From assembly GCF_046115515.1 (NCBI RefSeq), contig NZ_CP175953.1: a DNA stretch of 64,000 bases; one strand, 5' to 3'. Shown in pieces: positions 22,979 through 32,100 of the stretch; the stretch's first letter is position 1, and each line of letters opens with the position of its first letter. The notes under the pieces are model-generated. The model saw only the letters and a program-made list of their open reading frames with translations, did not search any database and was not told where the DNA came from. The position numbers and the translations under genes are program-made. Source of the DNA: Gracilimonas sp017641085. Its GTDB lineage: Bacteria; Bacteroidota; Rhodothermia; Balneolales; Balneolaceae.

Positions 22979-25408
22979 ATGAATAATATAAAACCTGAGT
23001 TGCCAAAAAACCCCGGATTGGATTCTCTACGGTTAACACGCACCCTTATTTCGCTGGCACTAATCTCGTTCGGCATGATACTATATGAGATTGTATTGAC
23101 GCGCATCTTTGCGGTTATCCTGAGCTATCATTACGTGTTCGCTGTGTTATCTCTTGCCATGCTTGGGGTAGGAATGGGTGGTCTTTTGTTACAAAAAGCA
23201 AAAAGAATTTGCCCTTCACCCGGCAACTATCTTTTTGCCATAATCACAGCCTTGAGTACCGGTTTCGCTACGGCTTTGATCCTTTATCTTACGCAGGCGG
23301 TTTCGGCTTCCTTGGGTGGCGCCGTTACCTGGTTCGTTCTATTTTTGCCCCTCATACCATTTCTTTTTTTTGGTATGACCATTGCTTCCTTTTTTCAACA
23401 AGCCCCGGAGCGGAGTTCACTGTTGTACGGGTATGACATTGCCGGTGGTGCCTTGGCTGCCTTGGTAGTAGTTCCTCTGCTAAATACGGTTCCGGCAACC
23501 ACAGCAGCCTTTATTGTTGTACTTGTGTTAGCGACGGCTTCGATCATCCTGATGACAGCCGAATCGCTCAAATGGAGTACATCCATACTATGGTTAAGTG
23601 CCCTACTTATTGCGGCAGGCGGTATCTGGCTGGCCCCTCAAGGCATACTTCCCATCAAAAATAACCAAAGCAAGGATATCAACAGGCTATTGTATGATGC
23701 TTCCGGTAACGGCCGGGTTATCGAAACAAGATGGAGCGCTTTCGGCCAAACAACTCTTGTTGAGAACGAACAATTACCTGATGAAAAAATGATTTATGTT
23801 GACGGAGCTGCTGGCACTTCTATGTTCAGTTTTCAGGCATTGTTAAATGATTCAACATTACGAAGTGATTTGACCTCCAACTTCGGGCAATTTTTCCCAT
23901 TTTACTTTTTAAATGAGAATGAAAAAAATAGTGCCCTAATTATAGGTACCGGTGGCGGACGAGACATATTAGTAGCTCTTTTTGGCGGCGTATCATCTAT
24001 CACTGCTGTTGAAGTAAACCCCGACTTAGTGCAAATAGTCAAAGATTATGAGGATTTCAATGGCGGTTTATATACAAAACTGCCCAATGTTGAAATAGTA
24101 GTGGTTGAAGGGCGCAGTTTTATCCGAAATACTTCTGAAAAATATGATCTTCTCATGTTGGCCCTGCCGGTAACCAAAAGCAGCCGAAGCATCGACGGCT
24201 ATGCTTTAACCGAAAACTACCTGTTTACCGTGGAGGCATTCAGCGACTACCTGGATCGGCTTACCCCCGAGGGCAGAATTATTTTTGTTACACATGGTAA
24301 TGCCGAACTCTACCGGCTATTGGGGCTGGCACTGAAAGCTTTTGAAAAAAGAGGGATTCCCAACCAGCAAGCGATGAATCATCTTTACTCGGTTTCCAAA
24401 CATAATATGCCTGCCTTAGTAGTTAAAAAAACACCCTTTGAAGGCAAAGACATGCAGGAAAGGCACGCTGCCCTGCATCAATTGGGATATGATCAGGGTG
24501 ACTATTTTGTACCCTTTCAGGAACAAACCTCCTATTTGTTACCTGTTCCGAATGATTCAACTTCCACCATAGAATGGAGCATGTTTGATCAGAACCTATA
24601 TGATCTTTCTGACGGAACTATGACTATGGAGAATTTTGCTAAAAAATTTCCCCTCAATATATCTCCGGTTTATGATGACAATCCTTTTTTCTATAATTTT
24701 GACAAAACCTTACCCCCTCCTTTCCGCCAACTTTATGGATTGCTCGTTCTTGGGGTTGGCATTGTAGTGTTGGTGATATCGGTCAAAAAATCTCCCGATC
24801 AAATTAAGCTTGGATTTGTGCGGCCATTTTCCCGTTACAGGGAGATGAAATGGTTCCTTCTGGTGTTTGTGCTGTTGGGGATGGGTTTTATGATGCTGGA
24901 AATTGCCCTTTTCCAAAAACTGTCGTTATATCTGGGTAATCCTGTATCAGCCAGTTCTGTACTATTATTTTCACTATTACTCGGAGTTGGTGCAGGAAGC
25001 TTAAGTAGTGCATGGATAACTGATCGTCTTGCACTCGCCGTTATTTTCAGCACCATCGCTGTGTTTTTCCTTAGCCTGACCTATAACTATTTCCTCGACA
25101 AATTTCTTGCGTCGGTGACCTCAGTGCCATTGCAGGCTGGCTTACTCACCGGATTTATTGGTTTTGCCATGGGCTTCCCCTTTCCGCTAACCCTGAGAAT
25201 GATGAATAACCATGGACTGGAGAAATTTACTGCGGCGATGTGGGGTGCCAACGGGTTGGCTTCGGTCGCAGGAGCTGTCACAGCGATGATCATTGGCATT
25301 GAATGGGGTTTTACGGAAGTCTTAATTGTAGGTGGAGGACTTTATCTATTTGCCTCTCTGCTTTCTTACTACATACAAGCATCAGACTCACCTTTCAGTT
25401 CTAAATAA
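22979..25408 (+). CDS. Membrane protein with spermidine-synthase-like domain
   Basis: This 809-residue protein has three parts. An N-terminal block of about seven membrane helices (30-230) contains GMILYEIVLTRIFAVILSYHY. A soluble Rossmann methyltransferase-like domain (about 300-520) contains IGTGGGRDILVALFGG and TAVEVNPDLV, as in spermidine synthases. A C-terminal membrane block (about 590-800) contains MGFMMLEIALFQKLSLYLG. Proteins of this composite type are widespread and uncharacterised; aminopropyl transfer is not proven. It is the last gene of the promoter 5 unit. Confidence 0.82.
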   Translation: MNNIKPELPKNPGLDSLRLTRTLISLALISFGMILYEIVLTRIFAVILSYHYVFAVLSLAMLGVGMGGLLLQKAKRICPSPGNYLFAIITALSTGFATALILYLTQAVSASLGGAVTWFVLFLPLIPFLFFGMTIASFFQQAPERSSLLYGYDIAGGALAALVVVPLLNTVPATTAAFIVVLVLATASIILMTAESLKWSTSILWLSALLIAAGGIWLAPQGILPIKNNQSKDINRLLYDASGNGRVIETRWSAFGQTTLVENEQLPDEKMIYVDGAAGTSMFSFQALLNDSTLRSDLTSNFGQFFPFYFLNENEKNSALIIGTGGGRDILVALFGGVSSITAVEVNPDLVQIVKDYEDFNGGLYTKLPNVEIVVVEGRSFIRNTSEKYDLLMLALPVTKSSRSIDGYALTENYLFTVEAFSDYLDRLTPEGRIIFVTHGNAELYRLLGLALKAFEKRGIPNQQAMNHLYSVSKHNMPALVVKKTPFEGKDMQERHAALHQLGYDQGDYFVPFQEQTSYLLPVPNDSTSTIEWSMFDQNLYDLSDGTMTMENFAKKFPLNISPVYDDNPFFYNFDKTLPPPFRQLYGLLVLGVGIVVLVISVKKSPDQIKLGFVRPFSRYREMKWFLLVFVLLGMGFMMLEIALFQKLSLYLGNPVSASSVLLFSLLLGVGAGSLSSAWITDRLALAVIFSTIAVFFLSLTYNYFLDKFLASVTSVPLQAGLLTGFIGFAMGFPFPLTLRMMNNHGLEKFTAAMWGANGLASVAGAVTAMIIGIEWGFTEVLIVGGGLYLFASLLSYYIQASDSPFSSK

Positions 25409-25464
25409 AAAACCATCTTTCTCAGTATATCAATCTAAATATTAATTTCAGATTCTTTGGCTCA

Positions 25465-25498
25465 TTTAAGGTTGTGTTAAGGTAGTGGGTATTATCAT
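25465..25498 (+). promoter_or_regulatory. Metal-regulon promoter 6 (copA): direct repeat plus -10
   Basis: TTTAAG-GTTGT-GTTAAG (25465-25481) is followed after 11 bases by TATCAT (25493-25498). It leaves the expected transcription start near 25505, so the in-frame TTG at 25510 is too close and the ATG at 25564 is the likely start of copA. Confidence 0.7.
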
Positions 25499-25563
25499 TA
25501 GGTAGAAACTTGAAAAAGAGGCTTGATGAAAAAGTCGAATTAAAACCTATAACGGAGAAACCA

Positions 25564-28269
25564 ATGGTTAAAGATGTTGTTTGCGGAATGGAAGTTGATA
25601 ATGATTCTCCATATCAAAGTACCTATAAGGATAAGACCTTTAAATTCTGCTCGGAAAACTGCAAAACAAAATTTGATGAGAATCCAGGAAAGTATGTTGC
25701 CAGGCATCAGGATTCTCCGGCTACCTACCAAATAACGACAAATGGTATTGAAAAAATTCAATTGCCTATTGTAGATATGCATTGTGCTTCCTGTGCCACA
25801 ACCATTGAAAAAGAACTCCGGAAATTGCCGGGCATTAAGAAAGCAGTCGTTAATGGTGCTACCGAAAACGCCTATGTTGAATATGAAGGTTCTGAGGTTT
25901 CTGTTTCGAAAATAATTGATTCTATAAAAAAATCAGGTTATAGAACCGGGTATGCGAAGTTACGGCTTCATATTTCCGGAATGCACTGCAATTCATGTGT
26001 GTCGCAAATTGAAGAGGAACTTGAAGGTACTTCGGGCATACTCAGTGCGAGCATAGACCTTGGGACTGAGGCAGCCCTTGTAAAATATATCCCCTCAAAA
26101 GTTGATTATCCTGCTCTTAAAAACATCATTGAACGGATGGGATATCAGGTATCAGAAATTTCCCATAAATATGATGAGAACGGGAGTGATACCCAAAACA
26201 CCGCAGAGGGAAATCAGGGTAGTAGTGACCCTGTAGATGAAAATGAACAGGCACGGAATAGAGAATATAAATCATTGATGTGGAAATTCATCTTTTCAGC
26301 GGTTATCTCTATTCCGGTAATGATTTTCAGCTATCCTGATTTCCTTGGACTTCCAGACCAGTTCCAACGGGGTACCGACCTGCTGTACTGGATTTGGTTC
26401 TCCATGGGCGTGGTAACGTTGCCGGTAATGTTTTGGGCAGGCTCACATTTCTATACCGGAGCTTGGGCAGCTTTTAAAAACCGGTCGGCCAATATGCATA
26501 CCCTCATTGCAGTGGGTATTACGGCAGCTTGGCTGTACTCTACGGTAGCTGTATTATTCCCGGAAATCTTTCCAACTGAAGCATTGGCTGAAGTATTTTA
26601 TGATGTTACCGCTGTTGTAGTTGCTTTAGTTAATCTGGGCTTAGCTCTTGAGATTAAAGCAAAAGGTCGGAGTTCGGAGGCTATTAAAAAACTAATGGGC
26701 CTACAGGCTAAAACAGCCCGTGTAGTACGTGATGGGAAGGAACAAGATATACCCGTTGAAGAAGTAGTATTAGACGATATTATTGTGGTTCGCCCCGGAG
26801 AGAAGATACCGGTTGACGGGGAAATCGTGGAAGGCTCTTCGGCTATTGACGAATCGATGATCACCGGGGAATCCATCCCGGTTGAAAAACATAAGGGTGA
26901 TGAGGTGATTGGCGCCACCATCAATAAAACGGGTTCATTTAAATTCCAGGCCACCAAAGTAGGCAAAGACACGGCACTTGCACAGATCGTACAAATGGTC
27001 GAGGAAGCCCAGAGTTCCAAAACACCCATCCAGCGTGTAGTGGATAAAGTTTCAGGTTATTTTGTCCCTGCTGTCATTATCCTGGCTATCGCTGCTTTCG
27101 TTGTCTGGTATCTTATAGGGCCTGCCCCGGCACTAATTTACGCTTTGGTTGTTGCCGTTACGGTACTGATCATTGCATGCCCCTGCGCTCTGGGCTTAGC
27201 AACTCCAATTTCATTAATGGTAGGTGTAGGCAAAGGAGCTGAAAATGGTATCCTGATCCGCAGCGGAGAAGCGCTGGAGACCGCACAGAAACTTGATACC
27301 ATTGTCTTAGATAAAACGGGTACCATTACAGAAGGACAACCCAAGCTGACCGACATTGTTACCGCAAACGGCTTTAGCGAGGATGAGATTCTGAATATGA
27401 GTGCCAGCGTGGAACGCGCTTCCGAACACCCGCTGGGGGAAGCCATCATAAAAGGAGCAGAAGAACGAGAACTTACTCTTCTGAACCCCATAAATTTTAA
27501 CGCCGTGCCCGGTCACGGTGTAGAAGCCGAAGTGGACGGACGAAAGGTACTTCTCGGAAATGTTAAAATGATGAGAGATAACGGCATCGATACAGGCAAT
27601 TTACTGGATCAAAGCACCAAACTGGCCGATGAAGGTAAAACTCCAATGTTTGTTGCAATAGGCGGAAAAGCTGCCGGAATCGTGGCCGTAGCCGACACCG
27701 TAAAAACCGATTCCAAAGAAGCTATAGCTCAACTTAAGAACATGGGACTGGAGGTCGTCATGATAACCGGCGACAACCAGCGAACCGCTGATGCCATTGC
27801 ACGCCAAGTGGGTGTGGATCGCGTTATGGCCGAAGTGCTGCCCGAAGATAAAGCCCTGAATGTGCAAAAACTCCAAAATGAAGGTAAACGAGTAGCAATG
27901 GTAGGCGACGGCATCAATGATGCACCAGCGCTGGCCCAGGCCGACATAGGGCTGGCTATCGGCACCGGAACGGATGTAGCCATCGAAGCCTCCGACATCA
28001 CCCTGATCAAAGGCAGCCTGAAAGGTGTGGTATTGGCGATCCAGCTTTCCAAGGCGACGATGAGAAATATCAAACAGAACCTGTTCGGAGCCTTTGCCTA
28101 TAACACGGCCGGTTTGCCGGTTGCCGCAGGGTTGTTGTATCCGTTCTTTGGTATCCTGCTTTCGCCACTGATTGCCGCTGCCGCCATGGCTTTTAGTTCT
28201 GTAACAGTTGTTACCAATGCTAATCGGCTGCGCAAGTTCCAACCAAAATTTTCAAAAGCTAATAAATAA
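25564..28269 (+). CDS. copA: Copper-exporting P1B-type ATPase with N-terminal YHS domain
   Basis: CopA exports Cu(I) from the cytosol. Domain order in 901 residues: a YHS domain (1-45, VVCGMEVDN, FKFCSENCKTKFDENP); two HMA metal-binding domains with MHCASCATTIE (about 72) and MHCNSCVSQIE (about 140); membrane helices; the actuator TGESIPVEKHKGD; the channel motif CPC at 539-541; the phosphorylated Asp D583 in DKTGT; HPLGEAI; and MVGDGINDAPALAQADIG. GGAG lies before the ATG at 25564, which I choose over TTG 25510. It begins a very long plus-strand unit with cupredoxin, YHS proteins and the complex-I-like genes. Confidence 0.96.
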   Translation: MVKDVVCGMEVDNDSPYQSTYKDKTFKFCSENCKTKFDENPGKYVARHQDSPATYQITTNGIEKIQLPIVDMHCASCATTIEKELRKLPGIKKAVVNGATENAYVEYEGSEVSVSKIIDSIKKSGYRTGYAKLRLHISGMHCNSCVSQIEEELEGTSGILSASIDLGTEAALVKYIPSKVDYPALKNIIERMGYQVSEISHKYDENGSDTQNTAEGNQGSSDPVDENEQARNREYKSLMWKFIFSAVISIPVMIFSYPDFLGLPDQFQRGTDLLYWIWFSMGVVTLPVMFWAGSHFYTGAWAAFKNRSANMHTLIAVGITAAWLYSTVAVLFPEIFPTEALAEVFYDVTAVVVALVNLGLALEIKAKGRSSEAIKKLMGLQAKTARVVRDGKEQDIPVEEVVLDDIIVVRPGEKIPVDGEIVEGSSAIDESMITGESIPVEKHKGDEVIGATINKTGSFKFQATKVGKDTALAQIVQMVEEAQSSKTPIQRVVDKVSGYFVPAVIILAIAAFVVWYLIGPAPALIYALVVAVTVLIIACPCALGLATPISLMVGVGKGAENGILIRSGEALETAQKLDTIVLDKTGTITEGQPKLTDIVTANGFSEDEILNMSASVERASEHPLGEAIIKGAEERELTLLNPINFNAVPGHGVEAEVDGRKVLLGNVKMMRDNGIDTGNLLDQSTKLADEGKTPMFVAIGGKAAGIVAVADTVKTDSKEAIAQLKNMGLEVVMITGDNQRTADAIARQVGVDRVMAEVLPEDKALNVQKLQNEGKRVAMVGDGINDAPALAQADIGLAIGTGTDVAIEASDITLIKGSLKGVVLAIQLSKATMRNIKQNLFGAFAYNTAGLPVAAGLLYPFFGILLSPLIAAAAMAFSSVTVVTNANRLRKFQPKFSKANK

Positions 28270-28287
28270 ACTTAAAAGGAGATTATC

Positions 28288-28665
28288 ATGACACTTGATG
28301 AAATTTTTGTACTAATCGGTGGAATCCTGCTTATCGCGCTTGTCGCGTGGTATTTCTGGTTTTCCAGCTCGGAGGGCACCCGTGTTCAAAGCGGTACAGG
28401 TGGGCTACAGGAAGCCCTGATTAAAGTAAAGGGAGGATATAGTCCCAATGTTATTGTAGTAGATGCCGGTAAGCCGGTGAGGTTGAATTTCCTTCGCGAA
28501 GAGACGGCCGCCTGCTCCGAGCAGGTGATCTTTCCGGACTTCGGAAAGCAGGCTACGCTAACCCCGCATAAAACCATTTCTGTGGAATTTATCCCCGATA
28601 CACCTGGCGAATACGAATTTCAATGTGCGATGGGTATGCTGCGAGGTAAACTCATCGTTGAATAA
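28288..28665 (+). CDS. Membrane-anchored cupredoxin-domain protein
   Basis: This 125-residue protein has one N-terminal membrane helix (FVLIGGILLIALVAWYFWF) and a cupredoxin-like domain facing the periplasm. Likely ligand positions are Cys in REETAACSEQVIFPDFG and the C-terminal CAMGMLRGKLIVE. This is the pattern of EfeO/CopA-associated cupredoxin_1 proteins. It follows copA by 18 bases with a good ribosome site (AAAAGGAGA). It probably takes copper from, or delivers it to, the ATPase. Confidence 0.82.
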   Translation: MTLDEIFVLIGGILLIALVAWYFWFSSSEGTRVQSGTGGLQEALIKVKGGYSPNVIVVDAGKPVRLNFLREETAACSEQVIFPDFGKQATLTPHKTISVEFIPDTPGEYEFQCAMGMLRGKLIVE

Positions 28666-28700
28666 ATCTATAAATCACAACCAATAACATGGAGGATACC

Positions 28701-28880
28701 ATGAAAGCACAAAACATCTGCCCTGTAATGGGACACGAAATCGAAGACCCAACAAGCGCCCCCAGCAGTGAGTACAAGGGAACAACCTATTACTTCTGCT
28801 GCGAAAATTGCAAAACAACATTTGATGAAAATCCCGCCGATTTTATAGGAAGCAACGGTAGCCACCATCATCATCACTAA
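28701..28880 (+). CDS. YHS-domain mini-protein 1
   Basis: This 59-residue protein consists of one YHS-like domain. It has CPVMGHEIEDPTSAP, then YYFCCENCKTTFDENPADF, and ends SHHHHH. GGAGG six bases upstream fixes the start at the ATG at 28701 rather than at 28689. The His tail and the Cys-Cys-x-x-Cys cluster suggest metal handling. It is one of three YHS genes in a row, and its core matches the N-terminal YHS domain of CopA. Confidence 0.82.
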   Translation: MKAQNICPVMGHEIEDPTSAPSSEYKGTTYYFCCENCKTTFDENPADFIGSNGSHHHHH

Positions 28881-28961
28881 GTACAATATTCAATAAATAA
28901 CACCCCTGCCTTTGGATCTATGAGGTCGGTAATCTTTGGGCAGGGATTTAATTTTTGCAAA

Positions 28962-29156
28962 ATGGAACATCTTAATCTAAACAAAGAGTGTGTAGTAACC
29001 GGAAAAGAGGTAATAAACCCTCAAAGCTCTCCCAAAAGTAGTGTCAATGGCAATACATGGGCGTTCTGTACTACTACCTGTAAAGAAATTTTTGACCGGC
29101 ATCTGATTAAGTTTGCCGAAAAGAAGATTCAGGAAATTCAACATTATTCTATCTAA
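28962..29156 (+). CDS. YHS-domain mini-protein 2
   Basis: This 64-residue protein has a divergent YHS-like domain: KECVVTGKEVINPQSSP, then TWAFCTTTCKEIFDRHLIKF. I choose the ATG at 28962 (MEHLNLNK), because an upstream ATG at 28920 adds a segment without family likeness. It lies between the other two YHS genes. Confidence 0.7.
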   Translation: MEHLNLNKECVVTGKEVINPQSSPKSSVNGNTWAFCTTTCKEIFDRHLIKFAEKKIQEIQHYSI

Positions 29157-29179
29157 AGTAAAAACATTGGGAGGTACTT

Positions 29180-29359
29180 ATGTCACATCATGCAATCTGT
29201 CCTGTAAGCGGTTTAACTATAGATAACCCTGTCCTTTCCCCTCATATAGAATATGAGGGCATGGAGCTATTCTTCTGTTGTCCGTCTTGCGAGGATACTT
29301 TCTTAAGAGAACCTGACTATTACATTTCTGGTCATAGATCCTTTAGTTTTTCTAATTAA
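29180..29359 (+). CDS. YHS-domain mini-protein 3 (59 aa)
   Basis: This gene of 59 codons starts MSHHAICPVSGLTIDNP, with FFCCPSCEDTFLREPDYYI near the end. It is the same C-P-V...F-C-C-x-x-C layout as the protein at 28701-28880. GGGAGG lies five bases before the ATG. It is the third YHS gene in a row and precedes the FAD enzyme by 117 bases. Confidence 0.78.
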   Translation: MSHHAICPVSGLTIDNPVLSPHIEYEGMELFFCCPSCEDTFLREPDYYISGHRSFSFSN

Positions 29360-29476
29360 TGCACCGAAAAACCCCTATGCATTTGGTCCTGATACGGCTA
29401 ATTGCATTTCAAATCATTTTGTTCTTAAAACATTAAGGACTATTCAAATATTTTTTAAATCCTATTGGAAGTTGGT

Positions 29477-30625
29477 ATGAAAAAGGAACAAATACATATC
29501 ATTGGAGCCGGCCCTGGTGGATTAGTAGCTGCTATCAATTTAGCCAAAGCCGGATTTCCGGTTACCGTTTATGAAATGTACTATGAGGTCGGTAAACGCT
29601 TTAACCATGATTTCCAGGGTATCGAAAACTGGTCAACCGAAGAAGATACTCAAGAATTTTTGAGCCGTATAGGTATTTCAGTGAATTATCTCTTTGAGTC
29701 CCTCGAAAATGTTGAGTTTTTTAATCCTTCTGGTCAAAAATACCATTATAGCATGTCACGACCCCTTTTTTATTTAATTGAACGAGGTTCTAACGAATGG
29801 AGCCTGGATCAGGGGTTGAGGCGGCAAGCAGAAGAAGCAGGAGTTCATTTTGAATGGGGAACAAAAATAACAAAGGTGCCTGAAAACGGCAGAGTAATAA
29901 TAAGCACTGGCCCAAAAGGCGGTGATGCAATTGCGAAAGGAATCATTTTCTCTACAACTCATAAAAATTACTATGCGGCTTTCCTTGGTGATGATATTGC
30001 CCCACATGGTTATGCTTATTTATTGGTACATGAGGGTAAAGCTACATTTGCGACTTGTTTGTTTGAAAAATTTCCCAAGTCCCTCCATTATTTTGAAAAA
30101 GCTTTAGGTGAAATGAAAAAGCACATCATGATAGATATACAGGATTCAAAATATTTTGGCGGTTATGTCAATTTCTCACTAAATCAAACGCTGGTTAAAA
30201 ACAACCGCATCTATTATGTGGGAGAAAATGCCGGGTTTCAAGACGCCTTGTTTGGCTTCGGCATGCGCTATGCCATGCACTCTGGATATCTGGCGGCCCA
30301 AAGCATCATCGAGAATCGTTCCTATCCTAACTTGTGCAAAGAGCATATCATCCCAAAAATGGAGGTGTCGTTGGCCAACCGCTGGTTGTTTACCCGCTTG
30401 GAAGACCTGGGATATACCATTATGCTCGACCGTCTGGCAGAAAAGGACGATATAATTCCTACCCTCCGAACTCAGTATAACCCAAGCTGGTATAAAAAGA
30501 TTGTTTTTCCGGTCGCCAACCGGGCTTTCAAAACCCGGCTGGAAGACAAACAGTGTATGCACGAAAACTGCTCATGCGTATGGTGTAAGCATGGAGAGCA
30601 CGACTATGCCGAAGTAGAATGCTAA
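29477..30625 (+). CDS. FAD-dependent oxidoreductase with Cys-rich C terminus
   Basis: This 382-residue flavoprotein has an N-terminal dinucleotide-binding fold IIGAGPGGLVAAINLAKAG and later YYVGENAGFQDALFGFG, the FAD-binding part of geranylgeranyl-reductase-like and similar oxidoreductases. The last 20 residues hold CMHENCSCVWCKHGEHD followed by a terminal Cys, a cluster that could bind metal. GGAAG before the ATG at 29477 supports that start over TTG 29465. It lies after the YHS genes and before Lgt in the copA unit. The substrate is unknown. Confidence 0.78.
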   Translation: MKKEQIHIIGAGPGGLVAAINLAKAGFPVTVYEMYYEVGKRFNHDFQGIENWSTEEDTQEFLSRIGISVNYLFESLENVEFFNPSGQKYHYSMSRPLFYLIERGSNEWSLDQGLRRQAEEAGVHFEWGTKITKVPENGRVIISTGPKGGDAIAKGIIFSTTHKNYYAAFLGDDIAPHGYAYLLVHEGKATFATCLFEKFPKSLHYFEKALGEMKKHIMIDIQDSKYFGGYVNFSLNQTLVKNNRIYYVGENAGFQDALFGFGMRYAMHSGYLAAQSIIENRSYPNLCKEHIIPKMEVSLANRWLFTRLEDLGYTIMLDRLAEKDDIIPTLRTQYNPSWYKKIVFPVANRAFKTRLEDKQCMHENCSCVWCKHGEHDYAEVEC

Positions 30626-30649
30626 CATTAACCTCATTTTTTAAAAACT

Positions 30650-31441
30650 ATGCAACCCATTCTTTTTGAACTCGGCCCGTTTACCATTCATACGGTTAGC
30701 CTGTTTCACACTGGTGGCATTCTTATAGGAATATGGTGGCTTTATCGTCAGGCCATAAAAAACCGCGTCGACCCTCAAAAAATAATGGATCTAGCTGTCA
30801 TCGTCGTCCTCTGGGCCATTATTGGTGCGCGACTTTTCTCTATCCTGTTCGATGGCAGCCTGCAGTGGTACCTGCAAAATCCATTGAAAATTCTGATGCT
30901 CTGGAATGGAGGCTTTACGTTCTATGGAGGTTTCTTGTTCGGACTAGGAGCCGGGATTTGGTATGTACGAAAACATGATCTGGACTTATGGCAAATTAGC
31001 GATATGGCAGCGCCCGGCCTGGCGCTGGGCATCGCCTTTGGACGACTGGGCTGCTTCTTTTCGGGAGACAGTTTCGGCAAACCGACGGATCTTCCCTGGG
31101 CGGTTACCTTTACTGATTCAATGTCGATGGCCCCAACGGGTATCCCACTGCACCCCACCCAAATCTATTCCACGCTTGTCCTATTGGTAGTATTTGGCAT
31201 TTTGCTTTGGTGGCAAAAACAGCAGCGTTTTAAAGGAGAAATCTTCCTGGTTTTTATTATGCTTTATTCTGTCGCACGGTCTTTTGTAGAAATTTTTAGA
31301 AATGATCCCCGGGGCGTTTATCTTGACGGCTTAATTTCTACCTCACAGATTATCAGCTTATTAGTGATAATACCAGCCCTGTGGCTGTATTTTACGAAAC
31401 TTCGTCAAAACAGGCGTTTAAAAGTTGAACCTTCACAGTAA
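30650..31441 (+). CDS. lgt: Prolipoprotein diacylglyceryl transferase (Lgt), accessory copy
   Basis: Lgt adds diacylglycerol to the lipobox cysteine of lipoproteins at the inner membrane. The 263-residue protein has seven membrane helices, the family stretch GAGIWYVRKHDLDLWQISD, the signature GIAFGRLGCFFSGDSFG and HPTQIYSTL. It is probably a second copy, since Lgt is normally a housekeeping gene elsewhere. The island contains lipoproteins (48827, 58302, 58639, 59310). It lies 24 bases after the FAD enzyme in the copA unit. Confidence 0.93.
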   Translation: MQPILFELGPFTIHTVSLFHTGGILIGIWWLYRQAIKNRVDPQKIMDLAVIVVLWAIIGARLFSILFDGSLQWYLQNPLKILMLWNGGFTFYGGFLFGLGAGIWYVRKHDLDLWQISDMAAPGLALGIAFGRLGCFFSGDSFGKPTDLPWAVTFTDSMSMAPTGIPLHPTQIYSTLVLLVVFGILLWWQKQQRFKGEIFLVFIMLYSVARSFVEIFRNDPRGVYLDGLISTSQIISLLVIIPALWLYFTKLRQNRRLKVEPSQ

Positions 31442-31484
31442 TATAAATTTAACACTGATTATTTTTAAACAACTCTGATCTGAT

Positions 31485-31646
31485 ATGTTAACCTTACTCT
31501 GGTCTATACTAACATTCATTTTCTTGTATTTTATATATCACAGGTTTAATAAACTCAAAAATCCTGTTTCTGAGATGTGGCAATACTCGAAATACAGCAG
31601 GCGAAATTTTGATTATCAACCAAATACAGCATTTGCTGAATTGTAA
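31485..31646 (+). CDS. 53-aa single-helix membrane protein
   Basis: This is an open frame of 53 codons: MLTLLWSILTFIFLYFIYHR is one membrane helix, followed by a hydrophilic tail (EMWQYSKYSRRNFDYQPN). It lies 43 bases after lgt and 91 before the NuoA-like gene. Its composition is protein-like. No family is recognised. It could be a small subunit of the complex-I-like machine. Confidence 0.45.
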   Translation: MLTLLWSILTFIFLYFIYHRFNKLKNPVSEMWQYSKYSRRNFDYQPNTAFAEL

Positions 31647-31737
31647 GAGGCAGAATATGAAATTATTGAATGAATTTAGTTATTTGAATCAATTGAATAT
31701 TATTGTGTTTATAAATTTATCATCATGACTAAGTAAT

Positions 31738-32100
31738 ATGGCTCCTTTAACTCAATATCTACTCCTGCTCGGCATGGGGATTACAACAGCCGGTTTAGTG
31801 TGGATGCTTTATCTTATAAAGCAGTCGCTGGGCCAAACGCTGGACGAGCCAGGCAAGGACATCCCCGCCGAAAGCGGAAACCTGGCGCCCAAACCGGCCT
31901 GGCTGCGTTATCATGTACACTACTACGGCTATGCCCTGCTCTTTTTGGCCTTTGATATGGAGATGGCCTACATGTACCCCTGGGCAGTGGTTTACAGAGA
32001 AGTAGGCATTCTGGCCCTGCTTGACATGGGCGTTTTTCTGATGATTTTATTTCTGGGACTTATTTATACCTGGACTCAACTCGGACTCAAACGCCAATAA
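31738..32100 (+). CDS. NuoA-like subunit of a complex-I-like operon
   Basis: This 120-residue membrane protein with three helices resembles NuoA: RYHVHYYGYALLFLAFDMEMAYMYPWAVVYREVG is the conserved region, then a last helix. The acidic residues of FDMEM are kept (FD-x-E in NuoA). The conserved cysteine loop of standard NuoA (ECG) is absent, and the loop reads DIPAESGNLAPKPAWL. It is directly followed, with no gap, by the fused NuoB-NuoD-like gene. It is the first of eight consecutive genes for a membrane complex. Confidence 0.85.
   Translation: MAPLTQYLLLLGMGITTAGLVWMLYLIKQSLGQTLDEPGKDIPAESGNLAPKPAWLRYHVHYYGYALLFLAFDMEMAYMYPWAVVYREVGILALLDMGVFLMILFLGLIYTWTQLGLKRQ

Noticed and set aside
29421..29454. 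A tenth TTTAAG-type promoter before the FAD enzyme
   Set aside because: Only one half-site (ATTAAG) is present; the other position reads GTTCTT.
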